From assembly GCA_013334545.1 (NCBI GenBank), contig JAAXXJ010000026.1, positions 1 to 19,486 of the forward strand: a stretch of DNA of 19,486 bases, read 5' to 3'. Source of the DNA: Nitrospirota bacterium (GTDB taxonomy: Bacteria; Nitrospirota; UBA9217). The position numbers and the translations under genes are program-made. Below the pieces are notes generated by a model, which did no database searches, was not told where the DNA came from, and saw nothing but the letters and a program-made list of their open reading frames with translations. Shown here piece by piece: positions 7,341 to 13,564 of this stretch (position 1 is its first letter; every line of letters starts with the position of its first letter).

Positions 7341-7367
7341 AGCCCCGGAGCGATCCGGGGCTTTTTT
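7341..7367 (+). terminator. Rho-independent terminator of the cold-shock gene
   Basis: AGCCCCGG (7341-7348), 6-nt loop, CCGGGGCT (7355-7362), then a run of T to 7367. Confidence 0.93.
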
Positions 7368-7417
7368 GTTTCCCGCCAATCGATCGATTAACCTCAGCAT
7401 GACCATCGTCACCCCAG

Positions 7418-7436
7418 GTCCCGATAGTATCGGGAC
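7418..7436. repeat. 19-bp palindrome GTCCCGATA-G-TATCGGGAC
   Basis: Perfect 9-bp arms around one base, between the cold-shock terminator and the acyltransferase 3' end. A degenerate relative of the same length lies at 4171-4189. A second hairpin (CCCAGGA...TCCTGGG, about 7468-7494) follows and may help end the minus-strand acyltransferase transcript. Confidence 0.55.
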
Positions 7437-7501
7437 ACGCAGATCAAGGCAAAACAACAGGCTACCCAGGAACCCTTTGCTCCTCCTGGGAATTCCCGCC
7501 T

Positions 7502-8341
7502 CTATCGGTGTTCATCGGTTGTTCCACGAATTGCTCCTGTTGCCCGGTGACTGCCCGATGGCAGCCTGTGGTACGCCGCGCTGATCAGGGCATGCGCCTT
7601 GGTGGCCAGGTCCTTTCTCGAATGATGCTGGTGCGTCGAGATGGGCCGCAACACGATGCATTCCACCTCGATGGTCTTGAGCTTGAGCAGCCGCGGCAGG
7701 TGCTCGAAGAAGGTCGTCCCTCCGTAGTAATAAACCTGGTCCCGGTTATGAGTTCCCACCGGGCGGCCATTGACCATGGTGTAACGGATGCAGACCGGGA
7801 GGAGGCTCGAGCCCGAGCTGATGGCCGCGGAAATGAGCGAGTTCTTGAAGGGCCTCACGGTATCTCCGTCCGAGGTCGTTCCTTCCGGGAACAGGGCGAC
7901 TGAGGTGCCCTCGGCAAGCACCTGCTCGATCTCACTGATCTCTTGCTTGAGCCCCGCCGGACTCCGCCGCTCCACGAAGATGCTGCCGCCGAGCCATGCG
8001 AGCATGCCGAGCGGGAAGGTGTGCTTCAGCTCCACCGAGGTGATGAACACCGACGGCATGAGGGCCCCGACAATGAGGATATCGGTATAGGAAAGATGGT
8101 TCGCGATGATGAGATAGTTCACCGCGCGAGGGCGGATACCTTTTCGTTTCTGAAGGCGGGAGAACATGCGGATGCCCAGCACGTGGAGGCCGAGGCGCGC
8201 GAAGAACATGACGTTCCTGGTGAGGCGCGCCCGCTTTCGCACTCGCCCTGCGGGCAGAGCCATGATGCTCAGCGCAATCAGCGAATACAGGAGAAGGAAC
8301 AGGAAAATCATGATCGATTTAAGAACGATTCGCATGAGCAT
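7502..8341 (-). CDS. PlsC-type lysophospholipid (1-acylglycerol-3-phosphate) acyltransferase
   Basis: The 279-residue protein is a membrane-bound acyltransferase that would add the second acyl chain to lysophosphatidate in phospholipid synthesis. Seen: a hydrophobic N-terminal segment (about 5-29), the catalytic NHxxxxD box (N81-H82...D87 in NHLSYTD), a glycerol-phosphate-binding FPEG (151-154), and a VERR segment between them, in PlsC order. The start is uncertain. The frame is open to an ATG at 8473; a GTG at 8422 overlaps the dcd stop as GTGA. I prefer ATG 8341 because it directly precedes the membrane segment and the longer versions add an unfamiliar, charged stretch. No candidate has a good ribosome-binding site. 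It is probably cotranscribed with dcd. A related lyso-ornithine-lipid acyltransferase cannot be excluded. Confidence 0.87.
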   Translation of the reverse strand: MLMRIVLKSIMIFLFLLLYSLIALSIMALPAGRVRKRARLTRNVMFFARLGLHVLGIRMFSRLQKRKGIRPRAVNYLIIANHLSYTDILIVGALMPSVFITSVELKHTFPLGMLAWLGGSIFVERRSPAGLKQEISEIEQVLAEGTSVALFPEGTTSDGDTVRPFKNSLISAAISSGSSLLPVCIRYTMVNGRPVGTHNRDQVYYYGGTTFFEHLPRLLKLKTIEVECIVLRPISTHQHHSRKDLATKAHALISAAYHRLPSGSHRATGAIRGTTDEHR

Positions 8342-8418
8342 GAGAGAGCGCTTATGCCAGGGATCCGGAGGCGAGCTCGTTCCCCGCAGCGTGCTTCGGG
8401 TTTTTGAACGGATCACGT

Positions 8419-8937
8419 TCACGGCTTGATCTGTTCGACAAATCTCCCCTTGTATTGAGCATGACCAGCACATTGCTCAAATACGAACTGGCAGATCTTC
8501 GTGCCGGGATATAACGCCAAGGGTCCATGCCCGAGATTGACTATTTCCAGGACCTGATGATTCGAAATGCCGGGATGCATGAAACCCGCGGTAACATGAA
8601 CAGCAAGGCCAAAACGCGCAAATCTGCTCCTGCCTTCTAGCCGGCCCGATATATTATCGGCAAGGGTGATCTTTTCCTTCGTGATCCCCAGGATCATCTC
8701 GCCCGGTTTTATCACGACATAGCCGCCATCCTCAACATGAACGCTTTTGGTTATATCTTCGAACCGGGAGTCATTCTTGATGTGATAGACTTTTGATTGT
8801 TTTTTGAAGACCCGGAAATCATTGCCGAGCGTAAGATCGATCGAACCGGGTCCGATCTGTGATCTATCGAGCGGTTCGACAGCGATCGATCCATTTTCTA
8901 AGGCTTGCACAATCTCTTTTCCTATCAAGATACTCAT
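8419..8937 (-). CDS. dcd: dCTP deaminase
   Basis: This 172-residue enzyme of the dUTPase/dCTP deaminase fold converts dCTP to dUTP for thymidylate synthesis. Key elements: PGSIDLTLGNDFRVF (about 30-44); GRSRFARFGL (102-111), matching the family's GRSSLARLGL with the conserved Arg and Ser; HPGISNHQVLEIVN with the catalytic Glu (E131); and the C-terminal YKGRFVEQ. The HPGISNHQ segment differs from the usual HPGWxGxI/HPGFxG. The size fits the short, archaeal-like group, some members of which are bifunctional deaminase/dUTPases; this cannot be decided here. ATG 8937 agrees with the family N-terminus. It is first in the minus-strand unit with the acyltransferase. Confidence 0.93.
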   Translation of the reverse strand: MSILIGKEIVQALENGSIAVEPLDRSQIGPGSIDLTLGNDFRVFKKQSKVYHIKNDSRFEDITKSVHVEDGGYVVIKPGEMILGITKEKITLADNISGRLEGRSRFARFGLAVHVTAGFMHPGISNHQVLEIVNLGHGPLALYPGTKICQFVFEQCAGHAQYKGRFVEQIKP

Positions 8938-8944
8938 GGTCGTT

Positions 8945-8958
8945 GAACCTCAAGGTTC
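8945..8958. repeat. 14-bp perfect palindrome next to the dcd start
   Basis: GAACCTCAAGGTTC lies 7 bp upstream of the dcd ATG. Read on the minus strand it contains the likely Shine-Dalgarno (GAGG), so a small hairpin or a bound repressor could affect dcd translation or transcription. It has 6 bp between GAAC and GTTC, so it is not the Gram-positive LexA box (GAAC-N4-GTTC). Confidence 0.45.
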
Positions 8959-9023
8959 TGTTCTGAATTTTGTGACGCCGCAGGACGAATCCGCAACAAT
9001 CTGTGGAACATCTTCTGTTTTTC

Positions 9024-9052
9024 ATTATGAAGTAAAAAATAGCGTTTTTCAA
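9024..9052 (-). promoter_or_regulatory. Sigma70 promoter for dcd
   Basis: On the minus strand TTGAAA (9052-9047), 17-bp spacer, CATAAT (9029-9024). Five of six bases match at each hexamer. The start would be near 9017, with a leader of about 80 nt. Confidence 0.7.
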
Positions 9053-9106
9053 TGAGAAACTCTTCTCCGAGGCGCAAGCGGTCCTTGTGTGTCATGGCTG
9101 CATTCC

Positions 9107-9135
9107 TTTACATCCTCCGTAACGAGCGCTATACT
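9107..9135 (+). promoter_or_regulatory. Sigma70 promoter for the thiamine-binding protein operon
   Basis: TTTACA (9107-9112), 17-bp spacer, TATACT (9130-9135). The predicted start near 9142 leaves a leader of about 75 nt that contains a small hairpin (CCCGT-TCA-ACGGG). It is divergent from the dcd promoter. Confidence 0.75.
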
Positions 9136-9217
9136 TTAAGTGTAAGGAGTTTATTCCCGTTCAACGGGCGCGTTTGCGTAGTGCAACTAATTGGTCCCTG
9201 CACGGAGGCGCAAATCC

Positions 9218-9523
9218 ATGATGATCGAGTTCAGCATTGTTCCCCTGGGGAAGGGTGCGAGCGTGAGCGCAGTTATCGCGAGAGTACTGAAGATCGTCCT
9301 GGCCAGCGGTGTGAAGTATAAAGCAAATCCCATGGGAACGGTAATTGAAGGAGAATGGGACGAGCTGATGGGCCTGGTCAAGAAATGTCATGACGAGGCC
9401 CTGAAAGACGCGGACCGGGTCGTGACGACCATCAAGATTGACGATTACAAGGGTAAGGGGGACCGCCTTGAAAAGAAATTGGAATCGGTCGAGCAGAAGC
9501 TTGGGCAGAAGCTTAATCGCTGA
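9218..9523 (+). CDS. MTH1187/YkoF-type thiamine-binding protein (DUF77)
   Basis: The 101-residue protein matches the MTH1187 family (Pfam Thiamine_BP): an N-terminal IEFSIVPLGKGASVSAVIA strand-helix, the conserved segment NPMGTVIEGEWDELMGLVKKCHDEAL, and a final strand DRVVTTIKIDDYKG. Family members form tetramers that bind thiamine or its pyrimidine part, but a physiological role is not firmly known. The last 20 residues are a charged helix (RLEKKLESVEQKLGQKLNR), longer than some homologues. ATG 9218 is chosen with GGAGG at 9204-9208; ATG 9221 is equally possible. A GTG at 9191 lies upstream of the ribosome-binding site. It heads a three-gene operon. Confidence 0.88.
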   Translation: MMIEFSIVPLGKGASVSAVIARVLKIVLASGVKYKANPMGTVIEGEWDELMGLVKKCHDEALKDADRVVTTIKIDDYKGKGDRLEKKLESVEQKLGQKLNR

Positions 9524-9538
9524 AGGGAGGTGGCAGCC

Positions 9539-9751
9539 ATGCCGAAGATAAAGGATGATGCATTAGAGCGCGTAAGGATCCTGGAAAAGGCTGTCGCGAA
9601 CCTCGGCGATACACTCAAGAAGCGGGATTGTGAGTACGCTGAGGAACTTCACGACATTCTTACGGAGCTCAAGGCATTGAAGTTGTTCCTTTCGAGGAAT
9701 GTGCCGGAGTTCAAGAAAGAATTCCCCGAGATCCAACGCAAGGTCAGGTGA
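9539..9751 (+). CDS. Small helical protein of unknown function
   Basis: I do not recognise this 70-residue protein. It looks almost wholly alpha-helical, with heptad-like leucines (LERVRILEKAVANLGDTL and LHDILTELKALKLFL), a net charge near balance and one cysteine (C33), which suggests a coiled-coil or four-helix-bundle homodimer. An AAGGGAGG at 9523-9530, 8 nt before the ATG, is a strong ribosome-binding site and fixes the start; a GTG at 9530 is inside it. Its position only 15 bp after the thiamine-binding protein, and 51 bp before the next gene, places it in the operon. Coding status is supported by the ribosome-binding site and spacing, not by a family match. Confidence 0.75.
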   Translation: MPKIKDDALERVRILEKAVANLGDTLKKRDCEYAEELHDILTELKALKLFLSRNVPEFKKEFPEIQRKVR

Positions 9752-9802
9752 CCGAGCACCGAAGGGTTGTTGTGAGCATCGCGAGCAGCAAGGAGGCAGA
9801 CT

Positions 9803-10318
9803 ATGAAGACACCCGCAGGAAAAGGAAAGAAGTACGGTACCAGCTACAAGAAGAAGATCGTGACCACCGATACATACATTACGAAGGGCGGACAGGGCGC
9901 TGCCGTCTGCGAGGGCTGCCAGGCTGTGTATCGGAATAAGCGTTGGTATGTAGGCCCCGAGAGCGTCACGGCCGGTACGACAGCGATAAAGGTAGTCTGT
10001 CCCGCGTGCCTCAAGATCCGGGACAATTTTCCGGGCGGTATCGTTACCTTGGCGGGCGGTTATGTGCTGCCGCATAAACGGGAGCTTATCAAGCTTGTCA
10101 AGAATGAAGAGGACCGGGCCCGCGGCTTCAATCCCCTGGAACGGGTGATGTCAATCAAGGAGAACGGTCATGGGAGCATCATCATCAACACGACGAACGA
10201 GAAGCTCGCTCAGCGTCTCGGCAGGGCAATCAAGAAAGCATTCCACGGGGACGTGAAGTACCACTGGTCCCACGACAACAAACTGGTGCGAGTGGACTGG
10301 GCGCGGGAAGAGGGTTAG
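9803..10318 (+). CDS. BCAM0308-family zinc-ribbon protein
   Basis: This 171-residue protein has two CxxC pairs (C36/C39 and C66/C69) that would hold one zinc ion, flanked by a basic N-terminus (MKTPAGKGKKYGTSYKKK). It resembles the BCAM0308 family, whose zinc part is akin to the N-terminal region of the eukaryotic ribosome export factor NMD3. The C-terminal half (about 110-168), with SIIINTTNEKLAQRLGRAIKKAF and a final strand KLVRVDW, looks like a small alpha/beta domain. The function is not known; a nucleic-acid-binding or ribosome-related role is only an inference. AAGGAGG about 6 nt before the ATG is nearly ideal. It is the last gene of the operon; a hairpin follows about 50 bp downstream. 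Confidence 0.85.
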   Translation: MKTPAGKGKKYGTSYKKKIVTTDTYITKGGQGAAVCEGCQAVYRNKRWYVGPESVTAGTTAIKVVCPACLKIRDNFPGGIVTLAGGYVLPHKRELIKLVKNEEDRARGFNPLERVMSIKENGHGSIIINTTNEKLAQRLGRAIKKAFHGDVKYHWSHDNKLVRVDWAREEG

Positions 10319-10365
10319 CGGCGGCAGGAGACGCGGAGATACAAGGCTGGGAGAACAAAGATAAG

Positions 10366-10392
10366 GCGGAGATCAGTGGTCTCCGCTCTTGT
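10366..10392 (+). terminator. Probable terminator of the BCAM0308 operon
   Basis: GCGGAGA (10366-10372), 7-nt loop, TCTCCGC (10380-10386), followed by TCTTGTT. The T-run is broken, so strength is moderate. Confidence 0.6.
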
Positions 10393-10463
10393 TATGCACG
10401 AACAGAACGGGGGTCGCGACTCAAACCCGATAAGTTTTAACACTAACCTGAGGTTCGAAGATT

Positions 10464-10484
10464 CCCTGCAGCTTGCTTGCAGGG
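10464..10484. repeat. 21-bp hairpin CCCTGCA-GCTTGCT-TGCAGGG
   Basis: Perfect 7-bp arms in the 256-bp gap between the BCAM0308 gene and the HNH gene. This type (CCCxGCAGCTTGCTxGCxGGG) resembles short palindromes dispersed in related genomes. No T-tract follows on either side, so it is not an obvious terminator. Apart from this and the terminator above, I see nothing in the gap. Confidence 0.4.
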
Positions 10485-10574
10485 TGTTCAATAGCTATCT
10501 TTTCATTCAAGATATAAGCAGAGAGGGTATCAGGTTTTATCCGCGTAGACCTGCGGCCCATAACCGATTCCCGT

Positions 10575-10874
10575 CTACTCCTCCTTTTTCAATGAGGCCA
10601 GGTACTCTTCCCATTCCGTGGGGAGGAGGTATTTTTTCTTGGTGTTGCATTCCTTGCAGGCGGGGACCACGTTTCCCGCGATCGACCTGCCTCCGCGCAC
10701 GATCGGGATGAGGTGGTCCATGGTGAGCTCATCAGCCTTGAACTTGCCGCCGCAATAGTAGCAGGTACCGCTTGAGCGCTTCCGCTTCCACCACTGGGAA
10801 TTTCGGAGTTCCCGGGCGCGTGCTTTTTCCTTCTTTACCTGTTCTTCGTCTACGGAAATGAAATGATCAGCCAT
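10575..10874 (-). CDS. Small HNH endonuclease-domain protein
   Basis: The 99-residue protein is almost only an HNH domain. C38/C41 (CYYCGGKF) and C73/C76 (CKECN) form the structural zinc site. The catalytic core reads DHLIPIVRGGRS (D53, H54), then N68 and N77, so the motif is the HNN variant of HNH. The N-terminal 35 residues are charged and helical (EEQVKKEKARARELRNSQWWKRKR), probably for DNA contact. No methyltransferase, phage or toxin partner is beside it, so it is not clearly a restriction enzyme; such solitary HNH genes are common and their role is unknown. There is no clear ribosome-binding site before the ATG, and the gene stands alone between two plus-strand units. Confidence 0.88.
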   Translation of the reverse strand: MADHFISVDEEQVKKEKARARELRNSQWWKRKRSSGTCYYCGGKFKADELTMDHLIPIVRGGRSIAGNVVPACKECNTKKKYLLPTEWEEYLASLKKEE

Positions 10875-11048
10875 GATGAAAACAGAAGCGAGGGGGTCAG
10901 GAAGTTAAAATGCTTCTGCATAATACCCCGGTCTTTTCTTTCCTGCTGGACAATACTACCCATTTCCAGTCACCTTGTCACGAATAAAATTGGCGATGGT
11001 CCGAAAAGCTGTCCCACCCCGTAACTTCTCAAAATATAAATAATTTTC

Positions 11049-11077
11049 TTGACATAGTACCTGAGGATAGTTATACT
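11049..11077 (+). promoter_or_regulatory. Strong sigma70 promoter of the dcw cluster (PmraZ)
   Basis: Consensus TTGACA (11049-11054), exactly 17 bp, then TATACT (11072-11077). The predicted start near 11084 leaves about 40 nt before mraZ, containing the MraZ boxes. Confidence 0.88.
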
Positions 11078-11087
11078 TTGCGCAATA

Positions 11088-11111
11088 GTGGTACAAAGTG
11101 GGGAAGGGTGG
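11088..11111 (+). promoter_or_regulatory. MraZ operator: three GTGG boxes at 10-bp period
   Basis: GTGG occurs at 11088, 11098 and 11108, each exactly 10 bp apart, between the predicted transcription start and the mraZ ATG. MraZ is known to bind repeated GTGG/TGGG-containing boxes with one-turn spacing upstream of its own gene, so this is very probably the autoregulatory site. Confidence 0.78.
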
Positions 11112-11125
11112 AGAGGGTGCGCTGA

Positions 11126-11560
11126 ATGTTCCGCGGCAGCTTTGAGCATAGCGTCGATTCCAAGGGAAGGGTGAGCGTCCCATCGCGTTTCCGCGACATC
11201 CTCGCGGAGCGATATGAAGGCAAGCTGGTGCTCACCATGGACTTCGACAAATGTATCATGGCCTACCCCCTCGAGGAATGGGAGCGCGTCGAGGAGAAGA
11301 TCAAGTCCCTTCCCCAGTCGCAGAAGGAAGTGAAGGACTTCACTCGGTTCGTGTTCTCGAACGCCACGGAGTGCGAGCTCGACAAGCAAGGCCGCATCCT
11401 CATCCCGCCGGCGCTCCGCGAGCGTGCAGGCATCAGCAAGGGCGTGATGGTCGTGGGGATCATCAACAAGATGGAGATCTGGGACAGGGCGGCCTGGGAA
11501 GCGAGGCGTCCCCAGAACGGCGATACGATCGGAGAAGTGCTGTCCACGCTGGGCCTGTAA
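11126..11560 (+). CDS. mraZ: Transcriptional regulator MraZ
   Basis: This 144-residue protein has the two tandem AbrB-like (SpoVT) half-domains of MraZ. Each contains the signature DxxGR: DSKGRVSVP (about residues 11-19) and DKQGRILIP (about 86-94). MraZ forms a ring-shaped oligomer that binds DNA repeats upstream of its own gene and controls the division and wall cluster. The N-terminus MFRGSFEHSVDSKGR is exactly that expected, and GGAGAGGG at 11110-11117 supports the start. It is the first gene after a near-consensus promoter and its own GTGG boxes. Its stop is 3 bp before the next ATG. Confidence 0.97.
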   Translation: MFRGSFEHSVDSKGRVSVPSRFRDILAERYEGKLVLTMDFDKCIMAYPLEEWERVEEKIKSLPQSQKEVKDFTRFVFSNATECELDKQGRILIPPALRERAGISKGVMVVGIINKMEIWDRAAWEARRPQNGDTIGEVLSTLGL

Positions 11561-11563
11561 GCG

Positions 11564-11929
11564 ATGGAGGGAAAGATCAAGATATATCAGATGAATCTCG
11601 AAGGAGAGGTCGACGCGGCCAAGATGGCCGAGATCAGCCGTGTCGTCGGCCAGCTGATCAAAGGAGAGATGTACGGTCTGATCCTGAACTTTGAAGCCGT
11701 TGAACACGTCAACTTCGCCATCCTTTCCTCCCTGGTTGACGAGAAAAGGAGGCTCCAGTCCTTCGGCGGCGACATCCGGCTTGCCGCACTTTCCGATTAT
11801 ATCAAGAACATCTTCAAGACCACCGGCGTTCTCGAGGCGTTCCCGGTGTTCGATACCGTTGGACAGGCGGCGAAGAGCTTCGGAGTCGCCCTGAAGGATG
11901 TTGCGACGAACCTCCCTCTGGGGCTCTGA
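11564..11929 (+). CDS. STAS-domain (anti-sigma-factor-antagonist-like) protein
   Basis: The 121-residue protein has the beta-alpha pattern of a STAS domain (SpoIIAA/RsbV type): a strand YGLILNFEAVEHVNF, a helix AILSSLVDEKRRLQSFGG, a strand DIRLAALS, then the characteristic DYIKNIFKTTGVLEAFPVFDTVGQA. STAS antagonists bind anti-sigma kinases and are switched by phosphorylation at DSSGL. Here the same position reads VNFAIL, so the phospho-acceptor serine and the preceding Asp are replaced; regulation by phosphorylation is unlikely. It starts 3 bp after mraZ and precedes rsmH, where no STAS gene belongs in the classic cluster. No anti-sigma factor is visible nearby. An ATG at 11591 is a later alternative start. 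Confidence 0.82.
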   Translation: MEGKIKIYQMNLEGEVDAAKMAEISRVVGQLIKGEMYGLILNFEAVEHVNFAILSSLVDEKRRLQSFGGDIRLAALSDYIKNIFKTTGVLEAFPVFDTVGQAAKSFGVALKDVATNLPLGL

Positions 11930-11937
11930 AGATGCGT

Positions 11938-12037
11938 TGCGGAATGCGGATTGCGAATTGTGGATTGTGAGCGCGGATTCTCAAAGCGCGGTGTTCGGTG
12001 AGAGGTTCAATCCGCAATTTGAAATGCACAATCCGCA
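11938..12037. repeat. Heptad repeats in both orientations around the rsmH start
   Basis: Five consecutive 7-bp units TGCGGAA, TGCGGAT, TGCGAAT, TGTGGAT, TGTGAGC run from 11938 to 11972. The inverted type runs from 12010 to 12037: ATCCGCA, ATTTGAA, ATGCACA, ATCCGCA. The two blocks could pair as a long imperfect hairpin. The second block contains the rsmH start codon. Confidence 0.7.
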
Positions 12038-12971
12038 ATGGGAACACACCACCGTCCTGCTCCGCGAGGCGGTGGATCTGGTCGCTCCGCGGCCGGGCGG
12101 CGTGTATGTCGACGGCACGCTCGGCGGCGGCGGCCATGCGGAAGAGGTCCTGAAGCGCTCGGAACCCGACGGTGTCCTGGTCGGCTTGGACCAGGACAAG
12201 GAAGCCGTGGCCCGGAGCCGGGAGCGGCTGGCACGGTACGGCAGGCGGGCGATCATCTGCCAAGAGAATTTCCGCGACCTGAAGCAGGTCCTCGCGGAGT
12301 TCAAGATCGAGCGCGTTGACGGCGTCCTGCTGGACCTGGGGCTTTCCTGGTTCCATCTCAGGAGCCCGGAGCGCGGCTTCAGCTTCATGACGGAGGGGCC
12401 CCTGGACATGCGGATGGATGCGGGCCGTTCCACCACAGCCGCGGACCTGGTGAACACTCTGTCACGGCACGATCTTGCTCGCATCATCCGTGAGTACGGC
12501 GAAGATACCAAGGCATATGCCATAGCGAAGGCCATTGAACGGGCGAGGGACCGGGAGCCGATCACCAGTACCACGCAACTTGCACAGATAGTTTCCGCCG
12601 TGTTCCCACCGTACCCTCCCCGGCGGATCCATCCCGCCACGCTGACCTTCCAGGCACTGCGAATTGCCGTGAATGACGAGCTGGGCGCCCTGCGCGACGG
12701 GCTGGAACAGGCGGTCAACCTGCTCAAGCCCGGTGGCCGAGTGGCGATCATCTCGTTCCATTCTCTTGAGGACCGTATCGTGAAGCAGGCCTTCGCGGCG
12801 CACGCCAAGGGCTGCATCTGTCCTCCCCGATTTCCGGTGTGCCGGTGCGGGAAGAAGCCGGACATGAAGGTCCTGACGAAGCGGCCGGTGACGGCATCGA
12901 AGGACGAGATCGCGGCGAACCCGGCGGCCCGAAGCGCGAAGCTCCGGGCCGCGGAGAAGTTACCTGTATGA
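12024..12971 (+). CDS. rsmH: 16S rRNA (cytosine-1402-N4) methyltransferase RsmH
   Basis: This 315-residue enzyme (MraW) methylates N4 of C1402 in the ribosomal P site. Hallmarks in order: HTTVLLREAV (8-17); the S-adenosylmethionine loop YVDGTLGGGGHAEEVL (28-43); LLDLGLSWFHL then RSPERGFSF...GPLDMRMD; FQALRIAVNDELGAL; and ISFHSLEDRIVKQAF. The family usually reads LDLGVSSxQLD, so SWFHLRS is a small variation. ATG 12024 is chosen because it gives the normal short N-terminus; a frame open to 11898 would add 42 residues with no family match, encoded by the heptad repeats. The chosen start has no visible ribosome-binding site and lies inside a repeat, which is unusual. Its stop overlaps ftsL (ATGA). 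Confidence 0.95.
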   Translation: MHNPQWEHTTVLLREAVDLVAPRPGGVYVDGTLGGGGHAEEVLKRSEPDGVLVGLDQDKEAVARSRERLARYGRRAIICQENFRDLKQVLAEFKIERVDGVLLDLGLSWFHLRSPERGFSFMTEGPLDMRMDAGRSTTAADLVNTLSRHDLARIIREYGEDTKAYAIAKAIERARDREPITSTTQLAQIVSAVFPPYPPRRIHPATLTFQALRIAVNDELGALRDGLEQAVNLLKPGGRVAIISFHSLEDRIVKQAFAAHAKGCICPPRFPVCRCGKKPDMKVLTKRPVTASKDEIAANPAARSAKLRAAEKLPV

Positions 12972-13324
12972 ACGCTCGAACCGGAAATATCGGGTCCTTC
13001 CCATTCCCCCGGACCAGGAGCGGCAACCTGCGGCTGGTGCTGCTTTCCGGCTTCGTCGTTCTGGTCCTGATGCTGTACGTTGGCGGCAAGGTGCAGATCA
13101 TGCGGCTTGGATACCAGATCGACGAGCTGGAGAAACAGAAACGGGACCTGGAACGCATGAACCGCTCGCTCCAGATCGAGGCTTCGAGCCTCTCGGCGCC
13201 GGGACGGATCGAGGAGATCGCCATCAACCGGCTTGGCATGGTCAGGCCGTCAAAAGAGAATATCGTGGTCGTGAAACGGAAGACGGTTGATGCCGCGGGG
13301 AGTGAGCGGTCTCCCGCGAAATAA
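12968..13324 (+). CDS. ftsL: Cell division protein FtsL
   Basis: This 118-residue bitopic protein fits FtsL of the FtsQLB divisome complex. A short basic cytoplasmic tail comes first (MNARTGNIGSFPFPRTRSGN), then one membrane helix (about 22-45, LVLLSGFVVLVLMLY), then a periplasmic coiled coil (YQIDELEKQKRDLERMNRSLQIEASSL), and a C-terminal segment with RIEEIAINRLGM, matching the FtsL pattern '..RIE..A...LGM..P'. Sequence conservation in FtsL is low, so position (rsmH before, ftsI after) matters for the call. The ATG overlaps the rsmH stop by 4 bp, indicating translational coupling. A 240-bp gap follows before ftsI. Confidence 0.9.
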   Translation: MNARTGNIGSFPFPRTRSGNLRLVLLSGFVVLVLMLYVGGKVQIMRLGYQIDELEKQKRDLERMNRSLQIEASSLSAPGRIEEIAINRLGMVRPSKENIVVVKRKTVDAAGSERSPAK

Positions 13325-13564
13325 GGACGGCCACCGGGTGCAGTGCCGCGGGGCCACCTCAGTTATGAAAAAAATCAATAGTTGTCACGATAACGAGAAC
13401 GGTTTCGTGCGGATACGCCGAGACTTCAGCATGAGCCCAATCGAATGCTCGCAAAGAAAGGCCGCATTATGAGTTGTCAGTCAAGTCTGGAGAGTTTCTT
13501 TGCGTTCTTGGCGGATCTGCGTGCGACATCTTTCGGCATCCGTCTTTTGGTTCCGGATTAAGGC
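13325..13564. repeat. 240-bp non-coding gap inside the dcw operon
   Basis: No plausible gene is seen; a short open frame at 13287-13472 has no recognisable content. A perfect 10-bp inverted repeat, CGCAAAGAAA (13450-13459) and TTTCTTTGCG (13495-13504), encloses 35 bp. The sequence TTTGCGTTCTTGGCGGATCTGCG after it resembles the CTCCGCGTTCTCTGCGG filler at about 4617-4633. It looks like a remnant of a dispersed intergenic element. Confidence 0.5.

Noticed and set aside
7370..7500. Possible small gene between the cold-shock gene and the acyltransferase
   Set aside because: Only short frames without ribosome-binding sites; the interval holds a terminator and two hairpins.
8945..8958. LexA box before dcd
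   Set aside because: GAAC and GTTC are 6 bp apart instead of the 4 bp of the known Gram-positive site, and only one copy is seen.
10420..10490. GGTTCGAAG near a hairpin, reminiscent of a tRNA T-loop
   Set aside because: No acceptor, D or anticodon stems can be formed around it.
10575..10874. HNH protein as part of a restriction or toxin system
   Set aside because: No methyltransferase, specificity subunit, immunity gene or phage gene lies next to it.
11898..12023. N-terminal extension of RsmH by 42 residues
   Set aside because: It overlaps the STAS gene end and is encoded mostly by the heptad repeats; RsmH proteins start close to the HTTVLL segment.
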